DNA of 58,891 nucleotides, taken from NCBI RefSeq assembly GCF_020532805.1, contig NZ_MQTQ01000030.1:1-58891 (forward strand), read 5' to 3'. Made by a program: the position numbers and the translations under genes. The stretch is from Arthrobacter sp. SO5. Its GTDB lineage: Bacteria; Actinomycetota; Actinomycetes; Actinomycetales; Micrococcaceae. Under the pieces are notes generated by a model. It was not told where the DNA came from and did not search any database. It saw nothing but the letters and a program-made list of their open reading frames with translations. Shown piece by piece: positions 16,086 through 24,032 of this stretch (the stretch's first letter is position 1; every line of letters starts with the position of its first letter).

Positions 16086-16112
16086 GGCTAGAATGCTAGC
16101 AAGCTAGCCATG
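16083..16112. promoter_or_regulatory. RHH operator: 30-bp palindrome with three CTAG cores
   Basis: CATGGCTAG (16083-16091), GCTAGC (16095-16100) and CTAGCCATG (16104-16112) form a palindrome that is broken only at the two 3-bp spacers. The three CTAG tetramers start at 16088, 16096 and 16104, exactly 8 bp apart. That spacing is the one used by tandem 8-bp boxes of MetJ-type RHH repressors. The palindrome includes the RHH start codon, so binding would block initiation. Confidence 0.75.
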
Positions 16113-16134
16113 AGGTGGCAAGGCGTCAGAGCTA

Positions 16135-16803
16135 TTAGCAAGAACTTCGAGTGCCTGCGATTAGTTCGGCGAGCTGGCCGGGCCGGCTGATGAACGGTGA
16201 ATGGCTCGAGGCCAGGCTGATGACGTTAGTGCAACGGCTGGCCATGCGGTGCTGAAGGTCGGGACTCAGGGCCTTGTCCTGTTCGCATCTGAGATAGGTG
16301 CTCTCGACGCTCTGCCACGCGATGCGGCTCGGTATGCCACGGCCATGACCAGGCTGTTGCCGCACCAGTAGCCCGGTCGCCCAGGCGCTATCCGCTTCGG
16401 TGCAGTCGGCGTATAGGACCTCGCGTGCCCGCTCCGGCTGGAGGCTGGTCGTCCCGTCCTCGTGGTGCCGCACGGCTTCATTCACCAGGGCGCTGGCGCC
16501 TCCCAGCAGCGCGCCGCTTTCCCCGGCCGCCGGCACGAAGGCTGCAACAAAGATGAGGTGACTGACACGGTTCAAGCCGGTGATGACTGATCCCCCGTAG
16601 GAATGGCCCACGGCCACGGGCGCCGTCGTGCATCCGTCCACATAGTCCTGGACGGCTGCGGTATCGGCGGCAAGAGAGCCGCGGTGTAAGCGAGGAATGT
16701 GAACTGTGAACCCCCGGCCGCGCAGATCGGCCGCCAAGCGGTCGAAGTGCGCCGGCTGATGCCACAATCCGTGCACAAGAACGGCCTCCGGTTTCTGCCC
16801 CAT
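16135..16803 (-). CDS. Alpha/beta hydrolase (AB hydrolase-6 type)
   Basis: A 222-residue serine hydrolase starting MGQKPEAVLVHGLWHQPAHF. The oxyanion motif is HGLWHQ, the nucleophile elbow GHSYGGSVITG (Ser about residue 79), and the C-terminal catalytic His lies in SLASSHSPFISRPGQLAEL. This short form matches the salicylate-esterase/methylesterase-like hydrolases common in actinobacteria (VLVHGxWHxxxxW). It lies upstream of the RHH operator on the same strand. Substrate unknown. A longer in-frame start at 16854 has no supporting features. Confidence 0.75.
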   Translation of the reverse strand: MGQKPEAVLVHGLWHQPAHFDRLAADLRGRGFTVHIPRLHRGSLAADTAAVQDYVDGCTTAPVAVGHSYGGSVITGLNRVSHLIFVAAFVPAAGESGALLGGASALVNEAVRHHEDGTTSLQPERAREVLYADCTEADSAWATGLLVRQQPGHGRGIPSRIAWQSVESTYLRCEQDKALSPDLQHRMASRCTNVISLASSHSPFISRPGQLAELIAGTRSSC

Positions 16804-16947
16804 GCAGATAGCGTACGGTCCCGGCGGGCGAGATTGGTCTTGGCGCCAGGACATTGGGGCCGTGCCAGACTGAACACTTGAATCGTTGGTGGTGAATCGT
16901 TAGCCGGAAGACGGCGCACCACGTCAACTTCTGTGGGAGGGGCATCC

Positions 16948-17408
16948 ATGCATGAGATGTACGTTGTCACCCATCCGGTTGCGGAGCATTCGGAACTCGA
17001 TCGTGTAGGCGGGTGGTACGACTCCCGCCTGGGCACCCTAGGCCGGATGGATGCCAGTTTCGTGGCGCAGGAGCTGAACGGCAAGTCCCTGCCCCGGACG
17101 ACGACCGGCTCGATCACCGCGGGCCCATCCGTGGTGCAGAGACCCGTCGGGAAGTTGCCGTCCGGGTCAGCGAATGCGTGAGTGAACTGATGGCCGACCG
17201 CAGCCATGATCACGTCGTCGTCACTCACGGCTACGCCCAGACATTCGTCATCACGGCCTGGCTGCAGATCCCTGTTGAGGCAGCCGGATTTGTCTCCTTC
17301 GCACCGAAGCCGGGTTCGATCACCCACTTGAGGCACGACGACTCCTGGCGAAACCGCACGCTGGTAGATCTTGCTGACACCGGACACCTTTCCGGACGTC
17401 GGCCGTAG
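16948..17408 (+). pseudogene. Histidine phosphatase family, frameshifted and deleted
   Basis: The ATG at 16948 begins MHEMYVVTHPVAEHSELDRV then GGWYDSRLGTLGR, the N-terminus of an actinobacterial histidine-phosphatase branch that has THP in place of RHG. The middle is compressed, and near 17150 the frame changes; the second frame then gives ELMADRSHDHVVVTHGYAQT and PGSITHLRHDDSWRNRTLVD, the C-terminal half with its second His region. Total length is well short of the family's about 200 residues, so both an internal deletion and an indel have occurred. Confidence 0.65.
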
Positions 17409-17416
17409 GGGCCCCG

Positions 17417-17923
17417 CTATTGCCTGTTGGACTCGTCGGCGATTTGGGCCAGTTGTGCTGCGACGTCCTGCACGGGGCAGGTTGTGTCGATTTCGTGCGT
17501 CGAGCTTTTGCGGAGGAGTGGCTCGACCGACTCAAGATGGCGGCGTATCTCCTCACGCTCGGCGGCGAGCTTCCCGTAGCCGTTGGTGCTGCGGGTTTCT
17601 ATGCGCCGAAACAGCACCTCGGGCGGTGCGCTGAGGAGCACCACGGCGTCGAAACGGTGGTAGAAACGGCCCTGGTTCGACACGGTGCCGGAGACAAACA
17701 GGGAAGCCAAGTTTGGCGCTGTGAGGAGTGCGGACATCTTTTCTTCATTCCACACGGTGTCGCCGTCCACATCGTTGCACCAACTGCCGTAGTCGGTATC
17801 CACGGTCGCATAGCCCAGCCGAGCGAGCTCTTTCAGAGCCGTTGATTTGCCGGCACCGGACATGCCGGTCACAAGAACCACACCCATGCGGGCTAATGCT
17901 AGGCCACGGGCAGTCGTGGACAT
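17417..17923 (-). CDS. P-loop ATPase/kinase (shikimate-kinase-like fold)
   Basis: A 168-residue P-loop protein. The Walker A is VLVTGMSGAGKSTAL (GxxGxGKST), followed by ARLGYATVDTDYGSWCNDVD with the DTD typical of small nucleoside/shikimate kinases, and VVLLSAPPEVLFRRIETRST as the lid/Walker-B region. The ATG at 17923 is chosen because GAGG precedes it and it lies just 11 bp after the GNAT gene ends. These AAA_18-type proteins probably phosphorylate a small molecule; the substrate is unknown. It forms an operon with the two genes upstream. Confidence 0.75.
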   Translation of the reverse strand: MSTTARGLALARMGVVLVTGMSGAGKSTALKELARLGYATVDTDYGSWCNDVDGDTVWNEEKMSALLTAPNLASLFVSGTVSNQGRFYHRFDAVVLLSAPPEVLFRRIETRSTNGYGKLAAEREEIRRHLESVEPLLRKSSTHEIDTTCPVQDVAAQLAQIADESNRQ

Positions 17924-17933
17924 GGCTTCTGCC

Positions 17934-18614
17934 TCAGCCGGCGGACAAGCCAACGAAGTATTCCTGCTGGAGCGGTGTGCGCCCAAGGCTAAGCGCTGTG
18001 TGCAGCGACGGACAGTTGCCGGCATGGATGTGACCCCAGACGGTTCCGAAGTCCGGATGGTGCCGGGCAATGAATTGCGATTCCAGCACTTTCCCCCAGC
18101 CCCGCGAGCGGACCCGCTCGGCAAGGAACAGTTCGATCAGGCAGAGCCCGGGCTGGCCGAACAACTGTTCACTCCTGCCCGCGGCCAGGCCGGCAAAACC
18201 GGCGGCATCCCGGATGATCATCAGGCGCCCCAAGCGCGCGGCCTGTTCCAGATCGTCGCGGCTCTGGACCTGCACGAACCTGGACAGCCGGGGACTGGAT
18301 GCCGTCCAGTGTCCGTGCTCCGCCCCGAAGTCCGCGAAGAAGTCATCAACGGTTGATGGCCAATGGACCTCCAGGCCGTCCGGGACGCCAACCCTCCGGA
18401 CGTCGGTGGAGCCCGCGACGATGAGGCTCCAGTCCTCCGTTTGGCCCAGGTTCAGACCCGGTTGCTCCCAGAACGTGAAGCCGAGGGGCATGGATTCGCC
18501 GTAGGTCTTCAGCACTTGCGCTTTCAAGAGGCGCACGGTTGCCGGGCGGTTGACGCGGAAGTTGGCCTTGAGGGCGACGAACGGGGATGCGGGATCGAGA
18601 TTCAAGTACCTCAA
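17934..18614 (-). CDS. GNAT-like acetyltransferase domain protein
   Basis: A 226-residue protein whose C-terminal half carries GNAT features: IELFLAERVRSRGWGKVLES (the acetyl-CoA loop R/QxxGxG/A), then FGTVWGHIHAGNCPSLHTAL and SLGRTPLQQEYFVGL, which match the N-S/alpha4 region that closes the cofactor site. The N-terminal half (MRYLNLDPASPFVALKANFR) is unassigned and may bind the acceptor. It overlaps the preceding gene by 4 bp and is followed after 10 bp by the P-loop kinase, so the three form one transcription unit. Confidence 0.65.
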   Translation of the reverse strand: MRYLNLDPASPFVALKANFRVNRPATVRLLKAQVLKTYGESMPLGFTFWEQPGLNLGQTEDWSLIVAGSTDVRRVGVPDGLEVHWPSTVDDFFADFGAEHGHWTASSPRLSRFVQVQSRDDLEQAARLGRLMIIRDAAGFAGLAAGRSEQLFGQPGLCLIELFLAERVRSRGWGKVLESQFIARHHPDFGTVWGHIHAGNCPSLHTALSLGRTPLQQEYFVGLSAG

Positions 18615-18868
18615 GCCGGAGATGACTGCCCTTTGCCGTCGTTCACCAGCAGGCGTTCGGTCATGGCCTCAACGGGGACATCGACGCCGAGGCGGCGTAT
18701 TCGCTCTGCCACAACACCTGGCCCGGTCAGTTCGGCGAGCGACCCGACGTCGTCCATCTCGGAACCGGCAACGGCCGCGGGATCGAGGGAGGCCGGCAAA
18801 TATTCCAGAAGCGGATCGGCAAAGGCGGCGAGCTGCTGCTTGGTCAGACCGAAAGGATTCATTGCCAC
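18611..18868 (-). CDS. Hypothetical protein, 85 aa, first gene of GNAT operon
   Basis: A small acidic protein: MAMNPFGLTKQQLAAFADPL at the start, then MDDVGSLAELTGPGVVAERI. It has no cysteine, no membrane segment and no recognised motif. The GTG at 18868 or the ATG at 18862 may be the true start. Its last codons overlap the GNAT start by 4 bp, so it is translated together with it; association with the acetyltransferase is the only clue to its role. Confidence 0.6.
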   Translation of the reverse strand: MAMNPFGLTKQQLAAFADPLLEYLPASLDPAAVAGSEMDDVGSLAELTGPGVVAERIRRLGVDVPVEAMTERLLVNDGKGQSSPA

Positions 18869-19056
18869 TCAAAGTACCTCACCGGCTCGGTTCCGGAACC
18901 CGGAACTCGACAGGGCTGCGCGAGCCGAGGCCGGGCGTGTGACTTTCGGATGAATCCGAGCTGGCTGATACGTTCCCGGTGACACGTCCTTTGGGGCCGT
19001 GCCGAGGGGGAGGGCGCGAAGTCCGGGTGAGGCGGTTCTTCATTGCGGTGGCGTAG

Positions 19057-19176
19057 TCAACCTGCTGGGGAATTGGCTGACGTTTCCTGGCCCAATCGCT
19101 TCCGGCGCAGCCGCGCCGACACCAGCGCCCACGTGAACAGTGCGGCCCCAATGAACACGGCTGCGGTCAGCTCCAT
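19057..19176 (-). CDS. 39-aa single-pass membrane protein
   Basis: A 39-residue protein starting MELTAAVFIGAALFTWALVS, with one hydrophobic helix (residues 3-20) followed by a basic stretch (ARLRRKRLG), so an N-out/C-in orientation is expected. The ATG is 2 bp after the TAG of the CYTH-CHAD gene, which implies translational coupling. No family recognised; it is short enough to be missed by automatic annotation. Confidence 0.5.
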   Translation of the reverse strand: MELTAAVFIGAALFTWALVSARLRRKRLGQETSANSPAG

Positions 19177-19178
19177 GG

Positions 19179-20702
19179 CTAGTCGCGGTGCAGGGGCTTT
19201 GGCGGGGACTTCCTCCACTCGCGGATGAACCGGTCGCGGGCGTCGTCGCCCCGTCGTTGTTCCAGCGCGTGCAGGCGGCCGTACGTGAATCCGTTGCCGC
19301 CGGAAGCCGGGGCCTGGGCGGCGAGTTCCTCTAGGGTTTCGCGGGTAACCACGCTGTCCTGGTGGTCTCCGAGAACTTCCTGGATGCCCTCCGCGGCGCG
19401 GGCCAGCGTGGTTGCCTGTTTACCGAAAACCGGCGTCACGGCCTCGGCGGCGTAGCGGAGCCGTTTGGCGCTCTTACGGATCTCATGAAGGGGCGCATCC
19501 TCCGGGATCTGTCCGGTTTCCTCATCGAAAGCGGCCCGTACTGATTTCTTAAGGCGCTTACGTTGCGTGGAGACGAGCGGGCCCACCGTTCCGAATGCGT
19601 TCTCCTGCGACGCACCGGACAGGGGAGGTGATTCGAGGAACGCATCGAGCGAATCGAGGAGCCGGAAGTAGCGGTCGCTGTCCAGCGCCGCCAGGCCGGC
19701 GGCGCGGGCGTCGTGATGGATAGCGCCGAGGTGTTCCTCGATCTGCTGCGCAACGGGACCAAGTAGCAGTTCGGGCGGTTCGGCGTCGATCATTTCCCGC
19801 AGCCTCGCACGCATGACCTCGGCGTCCCGTGCCTGCCCGACGGTACTGGCAAGCCATTTGAGTTCGGCCCGGAGCGGCTTAGCGGTTCCGGAATCCGTAA
19901 GTTTGCCGAAGGTGGCAAGCGCCGACCGCAACCGTCGGGCGGCGACGCGCAGCTGATGAACGGCGTCAGGCGCATCCGTGCGAACCCCGGGATCCTGGGT
20001 TTTCAGGGCCTCCACCTGCTGGTGCAGGTAGGACAGCAGGACGGCCGATGCCGGGGCGTTCCGGCTTGGCTTGGGAACCGGGGCCGGATCCGCCGGATAT
20101 TTGGAGCCAAGCGCGCGGGCGAGCTTCGACGTCGTAAGCGCGGCCGGGACTCGGGCCGCGGCAAACAGAGCATCTGCATCCTTGAGGAGCTGCCGGGGAG
20201 CGTTTACCAGTTCGATTTCCCATTCCCGCCATTTCGTCGATCCGTCCGGGGCCGGTAGGAGCTGCGCGTCCACGTGGTCGTCACTGAACTCGGCTAGGAC
20301 AGTTCCGTCGGAGGACTGCAGCGGCAGGACCGTCCGGTGAGTTTTCAGCCGTGCCAGTGGCAGCAGTTTGTGGTCCCTGGTGTGCACGCGGACCAGCTGC
20401 AGCAGCGGCGCGGGCACGGATTCCGGATCGCCGCCCAGCGGCTCCGTGATTTCGCGTCGTTCGCCCGCAGCGACCGGCAGCTTCAAATGCCATCCGGCAT
20501 CCGCGCCGCCGGTGCGCCGGCGCAGCGTGATCCGGCGCGCGGCCAGTGCGAGGTCTTGGGTGTCGAAGTAGACCGCATCGAGATGCTGCAACTCGGGTGT
20601 CCCCACGCGGTCCACGCCCGGCAGCGACGTCAGTGATGGCAGCCCGTCGGACTCCCGGGGGGTGTATTTTCGTTCCACTTCCAGCTTGTCAGAAGGTGCC
20701 AT
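19179..20702 (-). CDS. CYTH and CHAD domain protein
   Basis: A 507-residue two-domain protein starting MAPSDKLEVERKYTPRESDG. Residues 6-200 are the CYTH triphosphate tunnel domain, with the signature ExExK (EVERK), paired basic strands (RRITLRRRTGG, WHLKLP) and acidic strands (WREWEIELVN). Residues 235-500 are the CHAD helical domain, with VHQLRVAARRLRSALATF and LHEIRKSAKRLRYAAEAV, whose conserved histidines and lysines bind polyphosphate. Such proteins are linked to polyphosphate metabolism or localisation. An in-frame upstream start at 20786 would overlap the preceding gene and is not supported. Confidence 0.9.
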   Translation of the reverse strand: MAPSDKLEVERKYTPRESDGLPSLTSLPGVDRVGTPELQHLDAVYFDTQDLALAARRITLRRRTGGADAGWHLKLPVAAGERREITEPLGGDPESVPAPLLQLVRVHTRDHKLLPLARLKTHRTVLPLQSSDGTVLAEFSDDHVDAQLLPAPDGSTKWREWEIELVNAPRQLLKDADALFAAARVPAALTTSKLARALGSKYPADPAPVPKPSRNAPASAVLLSYLHQQVEALKTQDPGVRTDAPDAVHQLRVAARRLRSALATFGKLTDSGTAKPLRAELKWLASTVGQARDAEVMRARLREMIDAEPPELLLGPVAQQIEEHLGAIHHDARAAGLAALDSDRYFRLLDSLDAFLESPPLSGASQENAFGTVGPLVSTQRKRLKKSVRAAFDEETGQIPEDAPLHEIRKSAKRLRYAAEAVTPVFGKQATTLARAAEGIQEVLGDHQDSVVTRETLEELAAQAPASGGNGFTYGRLHALEQRRGDDARDRFIREWRKSPPKPLHRD

Positions 20703-20760
20703 GCTCAATCGTAGCGGGGTGCGCCCGTCGTCGCCCGCGCCAAAAGACCCTAAGGGGCGG

Positions 20761-21294
20761 TCAGAGATTGTGGGCCAGCAGCTCAAGCCCGATGACCAGG
20801 AGGCTCAAGAACACTTCGGCGAGCACGATAACGGCTTTGTGCCGGAACGGGAGCTTGAGGTTCCGGATCGCAAGGTAGCCGATGACGACGAGCGTGACGA
20901 CAAGTACGACGATCGCCCAGCTAAGTGCCACGGCCGTCGTCCAGAGACCGAGGCCGGCCGCCGTGAGGAGTAGGAGCGGAGTCACGAGGACGCCGAGGGC
21001 CTCGGCGCTGACGGTGATCATGTGATGCAGTTCTTCGCGGGTTGGGGGCGTCGCGTGAACGGTCAGATGGCTCAGCAGATCCGCGACGAAGATCCCCAGC
21101 AGGGAACCGACAACCACGATGCTTAGGGTTGCCGCCGCGGCAGCGGGCGTCGTCTCGCCGGCATGAGACTGAAGGGCCAGGACCACAGCCAGGCTCGTGA
21201 AGGTGATGTAGACGCGCTCTTTGAGGCTCTCCGCGCGCTGGCGGGACGTCGGGGCCCGCGGCCCGCTCGGCACGGTCGGTTCGGTCGCTGTCAT
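20761..21294 (-). CDS. Four-helix membrane protein, unknown family
   Basis: A 177-residue integral membrane protein. A polar N-terminus (MTATEPTVPSGPRAPTSRQR) precedes four predicted helices at about 30-48, 53-75, 98-118 and 122-170 (the last long enough to be two). There is a conserved-looking SHLTVHATPPTREELHHM loop with three histidines, which could bind metal or haem, but no family is recognised. The gene is 58 bp upstream of the CYTH-CHAD gene on the same strand and may share its promoter. Confidence 0.7.
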   Translation of the reverse strand: MTATEPTVPSGPRAPTSRQRAESLKERVYITFTSLAVVLALQSHAGETTPAAAAATLSIVVVGSLLGIFVADLLSHLTVHATPPTREELHHMITVSAEALGVLVTPLLLLTAAGLGLWTTAVALSWAIVVLVVTLVVIGYLAIRNLKLPFRHKAVIVLAEVFLSLLVIGLELLAHNL

Positions 21295-21415
21295 CGGGGG
21301 AACGCCTCCCTGCGGTCAGAGCATGGTGATGGCTAATAGCCTGAGGGTTGGGGACCACAGTTGGGAAGAGCCCATCCCAAAATGCCCGCCGACTCAGACG
21401 CCGACGCCGACGCTC

Positions 21416-22234
21416 CTACTCCGCGCCGCTGGCCGGACTGGCTTTGGCCTCGCTGGCCGCTGTGCGGGTGCTGGCGAGGCGGAGGCGGCCGACGCGTTCG
21501 CTGAGGATACGGCGGGCTTCGCCGGGAAGCCGGCCGTCGCTGATGAGTTCGTCGGCGTCCTCGAGGGCGGCGATGGTGCTGATGCCCAGGGTCCCCCACT
21601 TGGTGTGGTCGGCGAGCACCACGACGCGGCGGGCTGCGGCGACGAAGGCCCGGTCCGTTTCGGCTTCGAGGACGTTGGGGGTGGTGAAGCCGGCGTCGGC
21701 GTCGACGCCGTGGACGCCGAGGAAGAGCACGTCGAGGTGGAGTTGTTTGAGTGCGGCGGTGGCCAGGGGGCCGACGAGGGCGTCGGAGGGGGTGCGCTCG
21801 CCGCCGGTGAGGATCACGGTGGAGGGGGAGGTGCTTTGGTGGAAGGCATCGGCGATGCGCACGGAATTGGTGACCACGGTGATTCGGGGTCCGGCGGCGA
21901 GGAGTTGGGCCAGTGCCCACGTGGTGGTGCCGGCGCTCAGCCCTACGGCCATACCCTCGCGGACCTGGGTGGCGGCCTCGCGGGCGATGGCGGTTTTTTC
22001 GGCCTGCAGCTGGGTGGCCTTGAGTTCGAAGCCGGGTTCGTGAGTGCTGGCCCCGCCTGGGAGTTTTGCGCCGCCGTGGATCTTTTCCAGGGCCCCCGCG
22101 GCGTCGAGGGCCTCGATGTCCCGGCGCACGGTCATGAGGGACACGCCCAGCAGCCGGGCGAGGTCCGTCACGCGGACAATCCGTTCGCGCTGGACCTCAG
22201 CGATGATGGCTGAGTGGCGGGCTGCGGCTAGCAT
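21416..22234 (-). CDS. DeoR/GlpR family sugar regulator
   Basis: A 272-residue DeoR-type repressor. The ATG at 22234 has AAGGA upstream. The N-terminal winged HTH contains the family signature RIVRVTDLARLLGVSLMTVR then RDIEALDAAGALEKIHGGA (residues 15-55). The C-terminal DeoR sensor domain shows VGLSAGTTTWALAQLL, VVTNSVRIADAF, GVHGVDADAGFTT and VVLADHTKWG, the set that binds a phosphorylated sugar. It is divergent from galK, so regulation of galactose use is likely, with a sugar phosphate as inducer. Confidence 0.9.
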   Translation of the reverse strand: MLAAARHSAIIAEVQRERIVRVTDLARLLGVSLMTVRRDIEALDAAGALEKIHGGAKLPGGASTHEPGFELKATQLQAEKTAIAREAATQVREGMAVGLSAGTTTWALAQLLAAGPRITVVTNSVRIADAFHQSTSPSTVILTGGERTPSDALVGPLATAALKQLHLDVLFLGVHGVDADAGFTTPNVLEAETDRAFVAAARRVVVLADHTKWGTLGISTIAALEDADELISDGRLPGEARRILSERVGRLRLASTRTAASEAKASPASGAE

Positions 22235-22353
22235 CTCTTGTCCTTCGGGGCTGGCTGTATGAGTGAAGCGGAGGTCCGCGACGGCTGCCTCCTGCACATC
22301 CTATTCTTCGGCGGGGCCGCCGGGCGGCACCAGAAAAGGCGTGATGCTTTATG

Positions 22354-22369
22354 TTCACTATTGTTTGAA
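22354..22369. promoter_or_regulatory. AT-rich divergent promoter region with possible DeoR dyad
   Basis: The 235-bp gap between the DeoR gene and galK contains the only markedly AT-rich stretch nearby (about 22348-22395). Within it TTCA-N7-TTGAA (22354-22369) forms a weak dyad, and TATGTTATCT offers a -10-like element. Binding of the DeoR protein here would control both genes; the exact site is a guess. Confidence 0.35.
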
Positions 22370-22469
22370 TATGTTATCTGATGTAAAACTGAGACTATGA
22401 CGCTCATCACGGGCTTGCCGAGCCCGGGAGCAAGTCCTGAACTGCCCCGATCCCGGAAGGCGCCCCCGC

Positions 22470-23687
22470 ATGAACACCACCCCTCGCATTGACGCCCAGG
22501 CCGGCGGTTTGGCCGCCCGTTTTGAGGCCACCTTCGGGGCCCCTCCGCATGGCGTGTGGGCCGCGCCCGGCCGGGTCAACCTGATTGGCGAGCACACCGA
22601 CTACAACGAGGGCTTCGTGTTGCCCTTCGCCATCGACAAGCGCGCCAGGACCGCCGTCCGGCTCCGCGGCGACACCCTCCAGAAAGGCTCCCCTCACCAG
22701 GGCGCCCTTCGCGAAGACACCACGGTGCGGCTGCTGTCCACTTCCGGCGGCCAGGTCCTGGTCCTGGCCGATGCCGCCAAGCTGACGCCTGGCGCCGTCA
22801 AAAGCTGGGCCAAATATCCCCTCGGCGTTGTCTGGGCCCTGCAACAGCACGGCATCCAGGTCCCCGGCTTCGATCTGCTGCTCGACTCCGACGTTCCGCT
22901 GGGCGCGGGACTCTCCTCTTCACACGCGATCGAATGCGCCGTCATCACGGCGTTGAACGATCTCACCGGTGCGGGACTGACGGCCGAGGAGATGGTCCGG
23001 CTGACCCAGCACGCGGAAAACGCCTTCGTCGGCGCGCCGACCGGCATCATGGACCAGTCGGCGTCGCTGCGTGGCGCCCTCGGACACGCCGTCTTCCTCG
23101 ACTGCCGGGACCAGACCGTGCAGCTGGTCCCGTTCGCGGCGCAAGAGGCCGGACTCGTCCTGCTGGTGATCGACACGAAGGTCTCCCATTCGCACGCCGA
23201 CGGCGGGTACGCCTCCCGCCGAGCGTCCTGCGAACTGGGAGCCGAAACCCTTGGGGTGAAAGCCCTGCGGGACGTCGCCATCGGGGAACTCGAGAAGGCG
23301 AGGGAACTGCTCGACCCCGTGACCTTCCGGCGGGTCCGCCACGTCGTCACCGAAAACGAGCGTGTGCTGCAGACCGTCGATATGCTCCGCAGCCAGGGTC
23401 CGGCGCATATCGGGGGTCTGCTCGATGCCAGCCACGCATCCATGCGGGATGATTTCGAGATTTCCTGCCCGGAACTGGACCTCGCCGTGGACACGGCCCG
23501 CGGCAACGGCGCGATCGGCGCCCGCATGACCGGCGGCGGCTTCGGCGGCTCGGCCATCGCCCTCACCCCCGTGCAGCACGAGCAGCAGGTCCGCGACGCC
23601 GTCGTCCGCGCTTTCGCGGACGCAGGACATACCGCGCCGGACATCTTTACCGTCACGCCGGCGGCGGGAGCCGAACGCATCCTCTGA
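22470..23687 (+). CDS. galK: Galactokinase
   Basis: A 405-residue GHMP kinase that phosphorylates galactose to galactose-1-phosphate (Leloir pathway). The galactokinase signature GRVNLIGEHTDYNEGFVLPF is at residues 34-53. The ATP-binding GHMP motif is VPLGAGLSSSHAIECAV, with His where Ala is usual (SSSAA), and motif 3 is GARMTGGGFGGSAIAL near residue 350. The catalytic Asp sits in PTGIMDQSASLRG. The start is preceded by GGAAGG. It stands alone: no galT or galE adjoins, only the divergent DeoR regulator. Confidence 0.95.
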   Translation: MNTTPRIDAQAGGLAARFEATFGAPPHGVWAAPGRVNLIGEHTDYNEGFVLPFAIDKRARTAVRLRGDTLQKGSPHQGALREDTTVRLLSTSGGQVLVLADAAKLTPGAVKSWAKYPLGVVWALQQHGIQVPGFDLLLDSDVPLGAGLSSSHAIECAVITALNDLTGAGLTAEEMVRLTQHAENAFVGAPTGIMDQSASLRGALGHAVFLDCRDQTVQLVPFAAQEAGLVLLVIDTKVSHSHADGGYASRRASCELGAETLGVKALRDVAIGELEKARELLDPVTFRRVRHVVTENERVLQTVDMLRSQGPAHIGGLLDASHASMRDDFEISCPELDLAVDTARGNGAIGARMTGGGFGGSAIALTPVQHEQQVRDAVVRAFADAGHTAPDIFTVTPAAGAERIL

Positions 23688-23779
23688 GCATTCAGGGTGC
23701 CGGCCGCACACTCTGGATCGCTGGTTCATTCATGAGCACGTGCCGCCATCCTTGGATGTACCCGCGACGAATTCCTGTC

Positions 23780-23959
23780 ATGAACTACTACAGTCCGGCG
23801 GCGCAGGAACGGGTTCGGGACGCCGCATACGATGCAATCGAGAACGTCCTCAACGGCATGTTCGATCCCTTGAGTCGGCACGCCCTGACCGCGCGGTGGA
23901 ACCAGGCCTGCGAGGCGATGGCGAAGTACCTCGAAGCGCAGGACGACGGCGACGAATGA
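23780..23959 (+). CDS. Small hypothetical protein, 59 aa
   Basis: A frame reading MNYYSPAAQERVRDAAYDAI then ENVLNGMFDPLSRHALTARW, ending in an acidic EAQDDGDE. The composition (helical, Tyr/Trp-containing, G/C third positions) looks like a coding sequence, but no strong ribosome binding site precedes the ATG. An in-frame upstream ATG at 23732 exists and would add 16 residues. No family recognised; it lies between galK and the acyl-CoA ligase. Confidence 0.45.
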   Translation: MNYYSPAAQERVRDAAYDAIENVLNGMFDPLSRHALTARWNQACEAMAKYLEAQDDGDE

Positions 23960-24032
23960 CCTTGTGCGTGCGTTCGGGACCGAAGGCTTCCGCTATTCGA
24001 CGTTAGGTGGAGGTTCACGGCAGGATAGGAGC

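Noticed and set aside
18879..19151. 90-codon minus frame upstream of the 85-aa protein
   Set aside because: Ser/Arg/Pro-rich and overlapping the 39-aa membrane protein in another frame, which has better start context and a clear helix.
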